Below, piece after piece: positions 17,895 through 25,987 of a stretch of 64,000 bases of DNA. Source of the DNA: Paraflavitalea devenefica (GTDB lineage: Bacteria; Bacteroidota; Bacteroidia; Chitinophagales; Chitinophagaceae); NCBI RefSeq assembly GCF_011759375.1, contig NZ_JAARML010000010.1, forward strand, positions 1 through 64,000, read 5' to 3'. Position 1 is the first letter of the stretch. Each line of letters starts with the position of its first letter. A model generated the notes under the pieces. It saw only the letters and a program-made list of their open reading frames with translations, was not told the origin of the DNA and made no database searches. The translations under genes were made by a program, and so were the position numbers.

Positions 17895-20800
17895 TTACTT
17901 CGTTAAAGCCAGGTTTGCGCCTATTGTAAACACGCGGGGTTGCGGATAAAAACCAGCGTCTACACCCGCCAGCAAGGGGTTCCACGACCCAATTTCAGGA
18001 TCTACCCCGCTGTATTTCTTAATGATGAAGGCATTGGTTACATTCACATATACCCGTAACGAACTCATGCGTACTTTCGTCAGCAGCTGCTGCGGCAGGG
18101 TATAACCGAGTGAAATGTTCTTACACCTGATAAACGAACCGTCTTCGATAAACCGGTCGGACAGGCGATTGTTATCATTACCGCTGCTCTGGCTTATCCT
18201 TTCTATGCTGGTACCTGGATTGGTCACATATACGTTGTTTACATCGGTGGCCGATCCGTTCGGGTCTCTCATGCCGAGTTTGGCATAATTGAGCACCGAT
18301 CTGAAATACCCAAAGTTCTGGTTGGGATTATCGCCATTGATCCGCATGCTGTTCATTACTTTGTTGCCCACATTGGCGCTAAGAAAAATATTGAGGTCAA
18401 AGTTTTTATAAGAAAAAGTATTGTTAAAGCCTATCTGGAATTTGGGGATCGGCGTTCCCAAAAAGGTTTGATCACGTTGGTCGATCACTGAATCGCCGTT
18501 CAGGTCACGAAATTTCACATCGCCCAGCCAAACACCGCCTGTAGTGGGTGTGATGGGAATTTTTACCCCTGTTGTAGGGTTCACCGGTATAGCCGGGTGA
18601 GTTTTAAAATCACCGGCATCAGTAAATAATCCATCGGTTTGGTAACCCCAAAACTCGCCAATCGAACGGCCAACCATCGACTTGGCGGCAATAGCCGTTC
18701 CATAGTAACCATACAAGGCTGCACCCTCGGCATTCAGCGTCAGTATTTTGTTGGTATTATGCGATACAGTTATATCCGATTTCCAGGTAAAGTTTTTGCT
18801 TTTTATATTCACCGAGCTGATCCTGAAATCGAACCCTTTGTTGCTCACAGCCCCGATGTTTTTATAGGGGGCAGCGAGTGCTCCGGGATTCCAGCCGGTA
18901 GAAGGAACTGTTCCAGAATACAGCGGCAGCGGCAGGCTAAGCAAAAGGCCGTCGGTCCTGCGATCGTAAAAATCTACTGAGAAATTGATCCGCTGGTTAA
19001 ATAATGTACCATCCAACCCTATGTTGGCATATTTTGTTTTTTCCCATCGTACCAACGGGTTGGGCAAATTGGCCGTAAGCTGCGCCACACCCGATAAACC
19101 ATTTGCACTTGTGATGAGTGTAGAGGCGTAGGCGTAATCGCTGATACTCTGGTTATTGGTAAGCCCATACCCTATCCTGAGCTTCAGTTCATTAAAAAAG
19201 GTCAACTGTTTAAAAAAGTCTTCATTGTTTATTTTCCAGGCAAAGGCCCCTGAATAAGTGGTAACCCAGCGATTACCGGCCGCAAATTTTGAAGAACCAT
19301 CTGCCCGCACATTGGCGGTAAACAGGTACCTGTCGTTATAACCAAAATTAAGGCGCCCGAAATACGACTCCTGTGCGCTGTGCCCCTTATTGCCCGAATT
19401 GGTAGCGGTTGTGGCATCGCCACTGTTAATAGCCTGCACATTGTTCGAAGGGAAATTTTTACGGGTAGCCGATACTTCTTCAAAAGTGCTTACCTGCGCT
19501 TCATGCCCCAGCAAAGCATTTACATTGTATTTGTTGCTGAAAAAGCGGTTATAGGTTAAATAGTTCCTGAGTGTTGTATAATAGTTTTGGCCGTACGAAT
19601 AGGTTGAACTATTTACTTTGTTCACGATGCTGCCGATGGTATAGGTAGGCGTAAATTGATCCTGGGTTCCAAAATCAAAACTGCCGGATACTTCATTCCG
19701 GAGCGAGAGGTCGCGGGTAAAAGCTATTTCGGCATAGGCATTGCCGAATAGCTGGTTTCTTTTTTTATCATTTTTGGTGATCAGGGCTATGGCAAAAGGA
19801 TTGAGTGCATAAGCACCGTAAATGTTCGGATCATTACCGCCCCAGCTGCCGTCGGCATTCTGCACATTTACATCAGGGGTTTGATTCAGCGCCATTGAAA
19901 TAACGCCCGAACTTGAAGTCGTTACTTTTTCAGTAATGTGCGCGAGTTGCAAACTGGTACCGATCTTCAGCCAGCTGGTGGTTTTATTATCAAGGTTCAA
20001 CCTTACGGAGGTCCTGCCAAAATCTGATCCCAGTGCAATACCTTCCTGGCGGAAATAAGAACCGGACAGCAGGTACTGGGTACGGTTGTCGCCGCCACTC
20101 ACGGTGAGGGTATGATTTTGCATGGGCGCATTCCTGAATAATGCTTTTTGCCAGTTGGTGCCTTCACCGAGGTATTGCGGATTGGCAAACTGTGGCCGCA
20201 GGTCGTACCCGATAACAGCGCTTTTTTCGTTCATGAAGCCGGCATACTCACGCAGGTTCATGGTTGGATAATAATCCGGCAATTGCTGTCTTCCTGCATA
20301 AAAGTCGTAGGTAATCCTGGGGACACCGGCCTGCCCCCTTTTAGTGGTTATAATAATAACCCCATTGGTAGCCTGCGAGCCATAGATAGCTGTGGCCGAT
20401 GCATCTTTTAATACATCTATGCTTTCTATTTCGGAAGGATTGATACTTGCCAGCGGGTTAGAGCCGCCGCTCGTATTGGCAGCGCCGCCAACGATCACTC
20501 CGTCGATCACATATAAAGGTGGGTTATTATTGAAGGAAGATAAACCGCGGATCTGTATTGACACAGCGCCTCCCGGTTGCCCGGAAACCTGCTGTACTAC
20601 CACTCCCGGCACTTTACCCTGCAGGGCCTGGTCGAAAGTTACCGGTTGTGTTTTTCGCAATTCTTCACCGGTTACAGAAGAGATAGACCCGGTGAGGTCT
20701 TTACGTTTTGATTTACCGTAACCTATTACGACCACATCTTCCATTTTTATGTCATTTTCTTCCAATCTCACTTCGAGCGTATTGCTCTTACCTACCTTCA

Positions 20801-21083
20801 CCTCTTTCTGGAGGTAGCCAATCATGCTTATTATCAGCACATCACCTTCTTTAGCTTCAATGGCAAAGCGGCCATTGACGTCGGAAGTGGTGCTGGTAGT
20901 GGTACCAGTAATAAAAATGAGGGCATCCTGCAAAGGCTTGTTTTGCGGGGAAGCCGTTATTTTACCGGTGATCTTTTTCGTGCCGGCCCTTTCCTGTGCA
21001 CTGCTATTCAAAGTAATGAGCAGGCAACAGCAAAAAGACCATAGCAGCAATAGTCGCAAACGAATCGTTTTGGTTGATTTCAT
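17895..21083 (-). CDS. SusC-family TonB-dependent transporter (pair 1)
   Basis: This outer-membrane importer (1062 aa) takes up oligosaccharides with its SusD partner using TonB energy. The signal peptide (MKSTKTIRLRLLLLWSFCC, cut near NSSAQ) is followed by a carboxypeptidase-regulatory-like domain (about 38-120), the plug (about 125-235, with VVVIGYGKSKRKDLTGSI and the SusC signature around ESIDVLKDASATAIYG) and a long beta barrel. It lies 19 bp after the GH31 gene, so the whole unit is driven by the conserved promoter upstream of 23958. Its signal peptide resembles that of the second SusC, pointing to duplication. Confidence 0.95.
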   Translation of the reverse strand: MKSTKTIRLRLLLLWSFCCCLLITLNSSAQERAGTKKITGKITASPQNKPLQDALIFITGTTTSTTSDVNGRFAIEAKEGDVLIISMIGYLQKEVKVGKSNTLEVRLEENDIKMEDVVVIGYGKSKRKDLTGSISSVTGEELRKTQPVTFDQALQGKVPGVVVQQVSGQPGGAVSIQIRGLSSFNNNPPLYVIDGVIVGGAANTSGGSNPLASINPSEIESIDVLKDASATAIYGSQATNGVIIITTKRGQAGVPRITYDFYAGRQQLPDYYPTMNLREYAGFMNEKSAVIGYDLRPQFANPQYLGEGTNWQKALFRNAPMQNHTLTVSGGDNRTQYLLSGSYFRQEGIALGSDFGRTSVRLNLDNKTTSWLKIGTSLQLAHITEKVTTSSSGVISMALNQTPDVNVQNADGSWGGNDPNIYGAYALNPFAIALITKNDKKRNQLFGNAYAEIAFTRDLSLRNEVSGSFDFGTQDQFTPTYTIGSIVNKVNSSTYSYGQNYYTTLRNYLTYNRFFSNKYNVNALLGHEAQVSTFEEVSATRKNFPSNNVQAINSGDATTATNSGNKGHSAQESYFGRLNFGYNDRYLFTANVRADGSSKFAAGNRWVTTYSGAFAWKINNEDFFKQLTFFNELKLRIGYGLTNNQSISDYAYASTLITSANGLSGVAQLTANLPNPLVRWEKTKYANIGLDGTLFNQRINFSVDFYDRRTDGLLLSLPLPLYSGTVPSTGWNPGALAAPYKNIGAVSNKGFDFRISSVNIKSKNFTWKSDITVSHNTNKILTLNAEGAALYGYYGTAIAAKSMVGRSIGEFWGYQTDGLFTDAGDFKTHPAIPVNPTTGVKIPITPTTGGVWLGDVKFRDLNGDSVIDQRDQTFLGTPIPKFQIGFNNTFSYKNFDLNIFLSANVGNKVMNSMRINGDNPNQNFGYFRSVLNYAKLGMRDPNGSATDVNNVYVTNPGTSIERISQSSGNDNNRLSDRFIEDGSFIRCKNISLGYTLPQQLLTKVRMSSLRVYVNVTNAFIIKKYSGVDPEIGSWNPLLAGVDAGFYPQPRVFTIGANLALTK

Positions 21084-21102
21084 ATGTGTGTGTTTAGCTT
21101 GA

Positions 21103-23958
21103 CTACATTCTTATCGTCAGTTTCTTTCCTTCATACATCACTTCTTTATTGTACCCCGCTTCAAAGTCCAACTGCTTCGCCTGACCGGGTGTAATGAAGT
21201 TGATACGCAACGTTCTTTTCAGCAGCATTCCAGTAAACGACCCTTTGCGATCGCCAACGGTCACTGACTTTGTGGCTTCACTGTATTTTACAGGAATGAT
21301 CGAGAAAGCACCTTTTTCGTAGTTGTAATTGGTCCCTTCATCTTCATACAGGTTGAAAGATGCATCGGCGCCGGTGTAAACGTTCAATGTAATGGTGTCA
21401 GCCGGTTTTTCTGCCGTGTATTGTAGCGCCGGCCCGAAAGGAATGATAGAACCTGCTTTTACAAAGACAGGCATACGTTCATACGGTGCATCAGCCATGA
21501 TTTTTTGACCGGCCGCATACCATTTTCCCGAATAGAGGTCGTACCAGCCTGCAGATGCCGGCAAATACAACGCCCGTTTGGTTTGCCTGTATTCATACAC
21601 AGGATTTACTAGCAAAGAAGGACCGAACAGGTATTGATCGCCTATGTTCAATACGGCTGTATCTTTTGCAAAGTCCATCGCCAACCCACGCATGATGGTG
21701 TAGTTTTCATGATAAGCTGCGCCGGCCAATGAATAGATGTAAGGCATTAAACGGTAACGCAGTTGATCGTAATAGAGAAAGCTCTGGTAAGCGTGATGTG
21801 TTTCAGGAGCCATGTTGAATATCTCCCGGTAAGGGAACTGTCCATGCGAACGGAATAAAGGCACAAATGCGCCAAACTGGTACCAGCGTGTATTCAGCTC
21901 CCGCCACTCTTCCAGGTTTGCGGCATCCGGTCTTTCAAATTTTTCCGGCACTACAAAACCACCGATATCCATGGTCCAGTAAGGCAATCCTGACAGGGAG
22001 AAATTAACACCCGCTGCTATCTGGTTTTTCATATCACGCCAGGTGGACCCGATATCACCGCTCCATATAGCTGCCGCATAGCGCTGAGAACCTGCAAAAC
22101 CGGAACGGGTCAATAAGAACACCCGCCTGTTGGGGTCTGTTGAACGCTGTCCTTCGTAGATCCCTTTTGCATTTTGTAAAGGATAAGCATTCAGGTATTC
22201 GGCTGCGCTGCCTAATGCAGTAGGCGTCATTTGCGACTTTCTTTTTCCAGGATCAACGTTGGAAAGAATATCGGGTTCGCTTGCATCCATCCACCAGGCA
22301 TCAATTCCTTTACTGTATATCTTTTTGTTGATCAGGTCCCAGAAACCTTTCCGTGCATTTTCATTAAAGGCATCATAGAATGTGGAAACATAGCCCTTGC
22401 CGATCCAGTCTCTTTGCCTGTCAGCAATGTTCCTTTTATACAGCCAGCCGTTCCTGTCAAATTCGTTGTAAGTGGAAATGCCTTCATAGAATTTCGGCCA
22501 TACCGAGATCATGATCTGCGTGTTGTACTTTTTGTGCAGCACATTGATCATGCTATCGGGGTTGGGGAAACGGGTTTCATCAAATTCCTGGCTGCCCCAC
22601 CCGGCTTCTTTCCAGTAGCTCCAGTCTAATACAATATTGTCAATGGGAATTTTTCTTTTCCGAAATTCATCAACAGTCGACAAGATCTCATCCTGCGTTT
22701 TGTATCGTTCCCTGCTTTGCCAGAAACCGAGGGCCCATTTTGGCACAATAGGCGCTTTACCGGTAAGGGTTCTGTAACCGCCGATCACCTCATCCATGTT
22801 ATTGCCATAGATGAAATAATAATCAATCTGCTGACCGGCTTCAGAGCAAAAACCAAAGCTGTTTTGCTCTGCCACAGTCAAGGGCTCCTGCCATTTCAGG
22901 GAAAGATAGGATTCGCCGCCTTCGGGTGTCCATTCAATTCTAACAGGTATTTTTTCTCCTTTTTTGAATTGGAAGGGGATCAATGCAGGCGCCGGGTTCC
23001 ATGCTTTGCGCCAATGGTCCAGCACAAGTTTACCATCGAGCCAAACTTTCAGCGAACCGCCAAATGTGAAACGGAACTGATGAAGGCCTGAAAGATAACT
23101 GGCCAGGCTGCCTTCCCAGGTTACCACCCCGGTGGCGGGTGTAAACTCGCCGGGAAGCTGGTTCTTTGAGTCGCCCAGGAACTCCATATTGATCGCTGCT
23201 TCCGCTCTTTCAGTAATTATTTCCTGCGGTTTGCGCTTATCATTGGCATACGATGTTGTAAGCCAACCAGCCACTCCTTTTTTTGAAAAGAGCTGCAGGT
23301 CGGCCAGCGGATGAAGCGGCCTCACATCCCCTGCCCTGGTCAGGGAATAATTATCCCACAGAATACCATAGTTTTTATTGGAGATCAGAAAAGGAACGGC
23401 CACTTCTGTATTGTTCTGGAAGAAAGTAACCTGCTGCCCCCTGTAGTTGATGATGCCGTCCTGGTGCTGTCCCAGGCCATACCATGCATCACTGGCTGTG
23501 GTTTGAAATGCCTGGGTAAGTGTGTAATGCCGTTTGCCATCAAACACTGCAGGCTGAAAATGTCGCCCCAACGGTTGTTTTTCATTCAGTATTTTTTCAC
23601 CTTTCTGGTCCCTGAAAGAAACGGCGCCTGTTTTAAGGTCTACAACAGCGGTAAGGTTTTTTGTTTTTAGTGTTACGCTTTCTTTGGAGGGAATGACATT
23701 CCAGGAAAGACCAGGTCTTTTACTGTAAACAGTGACAAGGCTTTGCGTGGAGGCCATTTCTTTCCCTGGGGCCGCCATCACCCTGATGATGTTGTCGGCA
23801 ATCACTTCCAGCTTAACTGCATTTGATGTACCTGTAACGAGGGGATCGGTGAAAACAATTACACCGTTGGGAGTAGTAATATAGGACGGCGGTGCTGCCA
23901 ACAAAACATTCAACAGCGCAGAACTCAGCAAACTAAACAATAGTAGTCGTAATTTCAT
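21103..23958 (-). CDS. GH31 alpha-xylosidase with PA14 insertion
   Basis: This first gene of the long operon encodes a 951-aa GH31 enzyme. The ATG at 23958 (MKLRLLLFSLLSSALLNVLL) is preferred to an in-frame TTG 12 bases upstream. A PA14-like insertion (about residues 255-370, with WLDGKLVLDHW) sits in the N-terminal sandwich. Nucleophile D558 is in WWMDASEPD and acid/base D635 in IWSGDIGSTW. PA14-containing GH31 enzymes include the xyloglucan alpha-xylosidases BoGH31A and CjXyl31A, which act on longer oligosaccharides. This makes it the best single marker of a xyloglucan locus. Its first 20 codons resemble those of the GH3 gene at 35397. Confidence 0.92.
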   Translation of the reverse strand: MKLRLLLFSLLSSALLNVLLAAPPSYITTPNGVIVFTDPLVTGTSNAVKLEVIADNIIRVMAAPGKEMASTQSLVTVYSKRPGLSWNVIPSKESVTLKTKNLTAVVDLKTGAVSFRDQKGEKILNEKQPLGRHFQPAVFDGKRHYTLTQAFQTTASDAWYGLGQHQDGIINYRGQQVTFFQNNTEVAVPFLISNKNYGILWDNYSLTRAGDVRPLHPLADLQLFSKKGVAGWLTTSYANDKRKPQEIITERAEAAINMEFLGDSKNQLPGEFTPATGVVTWEGSLASYLSGLHQFRFTFGGSLKVWLDGKLVLDHWRKAWNPAPALIPFQFKKGEKIPVRIEWTPEGGESYLSLKWQEPLTVAEQNSFGFCSEAGQQIDYYFIYGNNMDEVIGGYRTLTGKAPIVPKWALGFWQSRERYKTQDEILSTVDEFRKRKIPIDNIVLDWSYWKEAGWGSQEFDETRFPNPDSMINVLHKKYNTQIMISVWPKFYEGISTYNEFDRNGWLYKRNIADRQRDWIGKGYVSTFYDAFNENARKGFWDLINKKIYSKGIDAWWMDASEPDILSNVDPGKRKSQMTPTALGSAAEYLNAYPLQNAKGIYEGQRSTDPNRRVFLLTRSGFAGSQRYAAAIWSGDIGSTWRDMKNQIAAGVNFSLSGLPYWTMDIGGFVVPEKFERPDAANLEEWRELNTRWYQFGAFVPLFRSHGQFPYREIFNMAPETHHAYQSFLYYDQLRYRLMPYIYSLAGAAYHENYTIMRGLAMDFAKDTAVLNIGDQYLFGPSLLVNPVYEYRQTKRALYLPASAGWYDLYSGKWYAAGQKIMADAPYERMPVFVKAGSIIPFGPALQYTAEKPADTITLNVYTGADASFNLYEDEGTNYNYEKGAFSIIPVKYSEATKSVTVGDRKGSFTGMLLKRTLRINFITPGQAKQLDFEAGYNKEVMYEGKKLTIRM

Positions 23959-23986
23959 ACAGCAATACAATGATTATTGAATGCTG

Positions 23987-24069
23987 TAAAACTATTGTTA
24001 TGCCCTTTGAAACAGGGGAGTTGAATGTTTCATAGTAGGGTAATGAATGTTGCAAAGAACTGATTTTCA
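23987..24069 (-). promoter_or_regulatory. Type 1 promoter/operator, copy 2 (probable HTCS site)
   Basis: The block shares long stretches with 35427-35509 and 41466-41548. Read on the minus strand it holds AACATT (24046-24051), TACCCTA, a second AACATT (24024-24029) exactly 22 bp on, CCCCTGTTTC, and a TAGTTTTA box (23987-23994) 29 bp before the ATG. The distance from the near repeat to the box is identical in all three copies. Paired direct repeats are what dimeric AraC-type output domains bind, and the HTCS at 41575 is the obvious candidate. Confidence 0.75.
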
Positions 24070-24150
24070 GTGAAGATTATTGAACAACCCGACATCATCG
24101 GCCATTAACGGATTGTTGGGAAAAGTCCGATAAGGCTTTAATGCCAATAG

Positions 24151-24170
24151 CCTCCGGTGGAAACCGGAGG
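24151..24170 (-). terminator. Hairpin after the GH29 gene, possible terminator
   Basis: CCTCCGGT and ACCGGAGG form a perfect 8-bp stem around a 4-base loop, 33 bp beyond the stop of the GH29 gene. No T tract follows on the minus strand, so it may only stabilise the 3' end. It separates the fucosidase gene from the type 1 promoter of the next operon. Confidence 0.45.
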
Positions 24171-24202
24171 TCTTGTACCTAAACGATGAACCTGACAAGG
24201 CC

Positions 24203-25855
24203 CTATGAAAGGATCCTTATCACATTTGCATGCGTCAGTTCATCAGCATTTTTTGCCGGCAGCGTAACGACCAACCCCTTCTCAGTCCTTTCGAAGGTTA
24301 ATGATTGCCTTGTTGGTACCCATTCCACTTTTTGAATTTCTTTCGGAAAATGCGTGCTGTTGATTGCCAGGTTTTTTATAGCAAGTTTCCCATCCTGCGG
24401 CCAACCCATTGCAGTTGCATAAAGCACATCGCCTTTCACATTAAAGCGAATATCTTCATGCGTAAATGGCTTTCCTTTCCCTTCATTAAAACCTTTATCA
24501 CTAAGTTTTGCCTCCTGTGCAGGTCCTTCACCAAATATTTTCCATGGTCGTGTGCCATAAATGCTTTCGCTGTTTACTTTCATCCATGCACCTATTTCTT
24601 CAACGATCTTTCTTTCTTTTTCATCGATGGAGCCATCACCACGCACAGGTATATTCAACATTAAGTTGCCATTTTTGCTCACAATATCAACCAGGGATTG
24701 AATCACTGTTTTTGCTGTTTTGTAGCCATTGTGTTCATAAATTCCACGGGCATAGTGCCAGCCGCCAATGCAGGTATCCGTTTGCCAGGGCAGCGGTTGA
24801 ATATCGTTGGCCTGCCCTCTTTCAATATCCCATACCATGGCCTTGCGTTGGTCCTCATTTAACATTTTTCCGTTGAGTACTGCCCGAAGCTCTCCCTGTT
24901 CTTTAATGCTTTTATTGTACAAATGAGCAGCAATGCGCAAGCCTGCATCACTAACAGGCCAGAACGGAAGCTGGTCATCGTCGAAATAAACTACGTCGGG
25001 ATCATATTTGTTGATGAGGTCTATAGTGCGGTTATAAAACTTTTCAATGTAGGCTTTGCCGGGTGGATATACACCATTGCCCCAATCCCATTGCTCGGTG
25101 AAATTACCCTTTAACTGGCCGGGGCTCAACGGATGATTTTGTGCATATAGCTCTTGCGGGTCCAATCCTTCCCACCACTTTCCTTTGCCATCTGCTTTTG
25201 TAAGTTTTCCATCATAAGGGATACCTGCAAACTGTCCGGTTTTATCTGCACCTTGCGCCAACTCATACCAGATCCATGCGTGTGATGCATGAACACTCAC
25301 GCCGAACGGAAGTCCATTGTTTCTTGCCGCTTTTGCCCAACCGCCAATCAAATCTTTTTTAGGGCCAATTTTGGTAGCGTTCCAATGCTTTTGATACTTG
25401 CTATCATACAAATCAAAATTGTCGTGGTGATTGGCCATTGCCATAAAATACTGTGCACCCGCATTTTTATACAAACTCACTAATTCTTCAGGATCCCAAT
25501 TTTCCGCCTTCCATTCGTTGATCACGTCTTTAAATCCAAACTTTGAAGGATGCCCGTATTTTTCAAGATGGATTTTATATTGCCCTGATCCTTCCCCGTA
25601 CATGTTTCTCGCATACCAGTCGCCAGCTTCGGGTTCACATTGCGGTCCCCAGTGTGCCCACATGCCAAACTTGGCATCACGAAACCACTCAGGTGTTTTA
25701 TAATGCTGTAACGATTCCCATGTGGGTTTGAATGGCCCTTTTGCAATTGGCTCACCTGTAAAAGGCTCCTCAAAGAAATTATTACCCAATGCCCGTGATA
25801 ACCACAACGATGGCAAAGTGGCGGCCATTCCTTTGATCAATGTTCTTCGCTTCAT
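24203..25855 (-). CDS. GH29 alpha-L-fucosidase (paralogue 1)
   Basis: This 550-aa exo-fucosidase should remove terminal alpha-L-fucose, for example from the F side chain of xyloglucan. The N-terminus (MKRRTLIKGMAATLPSLWLS) has a paired arginine and hydrophobic stretch reminiscent of a Tat signal. The barrel begins near FGMWAHWGPQCEPE, and D292 in VVYFDDDQ is the likely nucleophile. A C-terminal beta-sandwich (about 450-550) is present. It closely resembles the GH29 proteins at 29546 and 47915. It stands alone, with its own type 2 promoter (25889-25953) of the fucose regulon rather than the HTCS-type promoter. Confidence 0.92.
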   Translation of the reverse strand: MKRRTLIKGMAATLPSLWLSRALGNNFFEEPFTGEPIAKGPFKPTWESLQHYKTPEWFRDAKFGMWAHWGPQCEPEAGDWYARNMYGEGSGQYKIHLEKYGHPSKFGFKDVINEWKAENWDPEELVSLYKNAGAQYFMAMANHHDNFDLYDSKYQKHWNATKIGPKKDLIGGWAKAARNNGLPFGVSVHASHAWIWYELAQGADKTGQFAGIPYDGKLTKADGKGKWWEGLDPQELYAQNHPLSPGQLKGNFTEQWDWGNGVYPPGKAYIEKFYNRTIDLINKYDPDVVYFDDDQLPFWPVSDAGLRIAAHLYNKSIKEQGELRAVLNGKMLNEDQRKAMVWDIERGQANDIQPLPWQTDTCIGGWHYARGIYEHNGYKTAKTVIQSLVDIVSKNGNLMLNIPVRGDGSIDEKERKIVEEIGAWMKVNSESIYGTRPWKIFGEGPAQEAKLSDKGFNEGKGKPFTHEDIRFNVKGDVLYATAMGWPQDGKLAIKNLAINSTHFPKEIQKVEWVPTRQSLTFERTEKGLVVTLPAKNADELTHANVIRILS

Positions 25856-25888
25856 TTTTAGCAGTTAATGGAGTTGAATTACCTAATA

Positions 25889-25953
25889 CAAATTTATCCT
25901 GCGGGCTTTCGTTGTCAATACACTAAAAAGACTTTGTTTTGTACAAATCCGAC
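25889..25953 (-). promoter_or_regulatory. Type 2 promoter/operator, site A (fucose regulon)
   Basis: On the minus strand, a 26-bp element (25928-25953, containing ATTTGTACAAAACAAAG) lies exactly 31 bp upstream of a perfect Bacteroidota -7 box TAAATTTG (25889-25896), which is 33 bp before the ATG at 25855. The same element, spacing and box type occur at sites B (49630) and C (53468). The element has an imperfect TTTGT/ACAAA symmetry. The AraC protein encoded beside site C is the likely regulator. Confidence 0.78.
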
Positions 25954-25987
25954 TTTCCCGGAACCAGAGCTCCAAACATGGACCGGG

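Noticed and set aside
17884..17985. Longer N-terminus for the pair 1 SusD
   Set aside because: It lies inside susC and would bury the lipoprotein signal.
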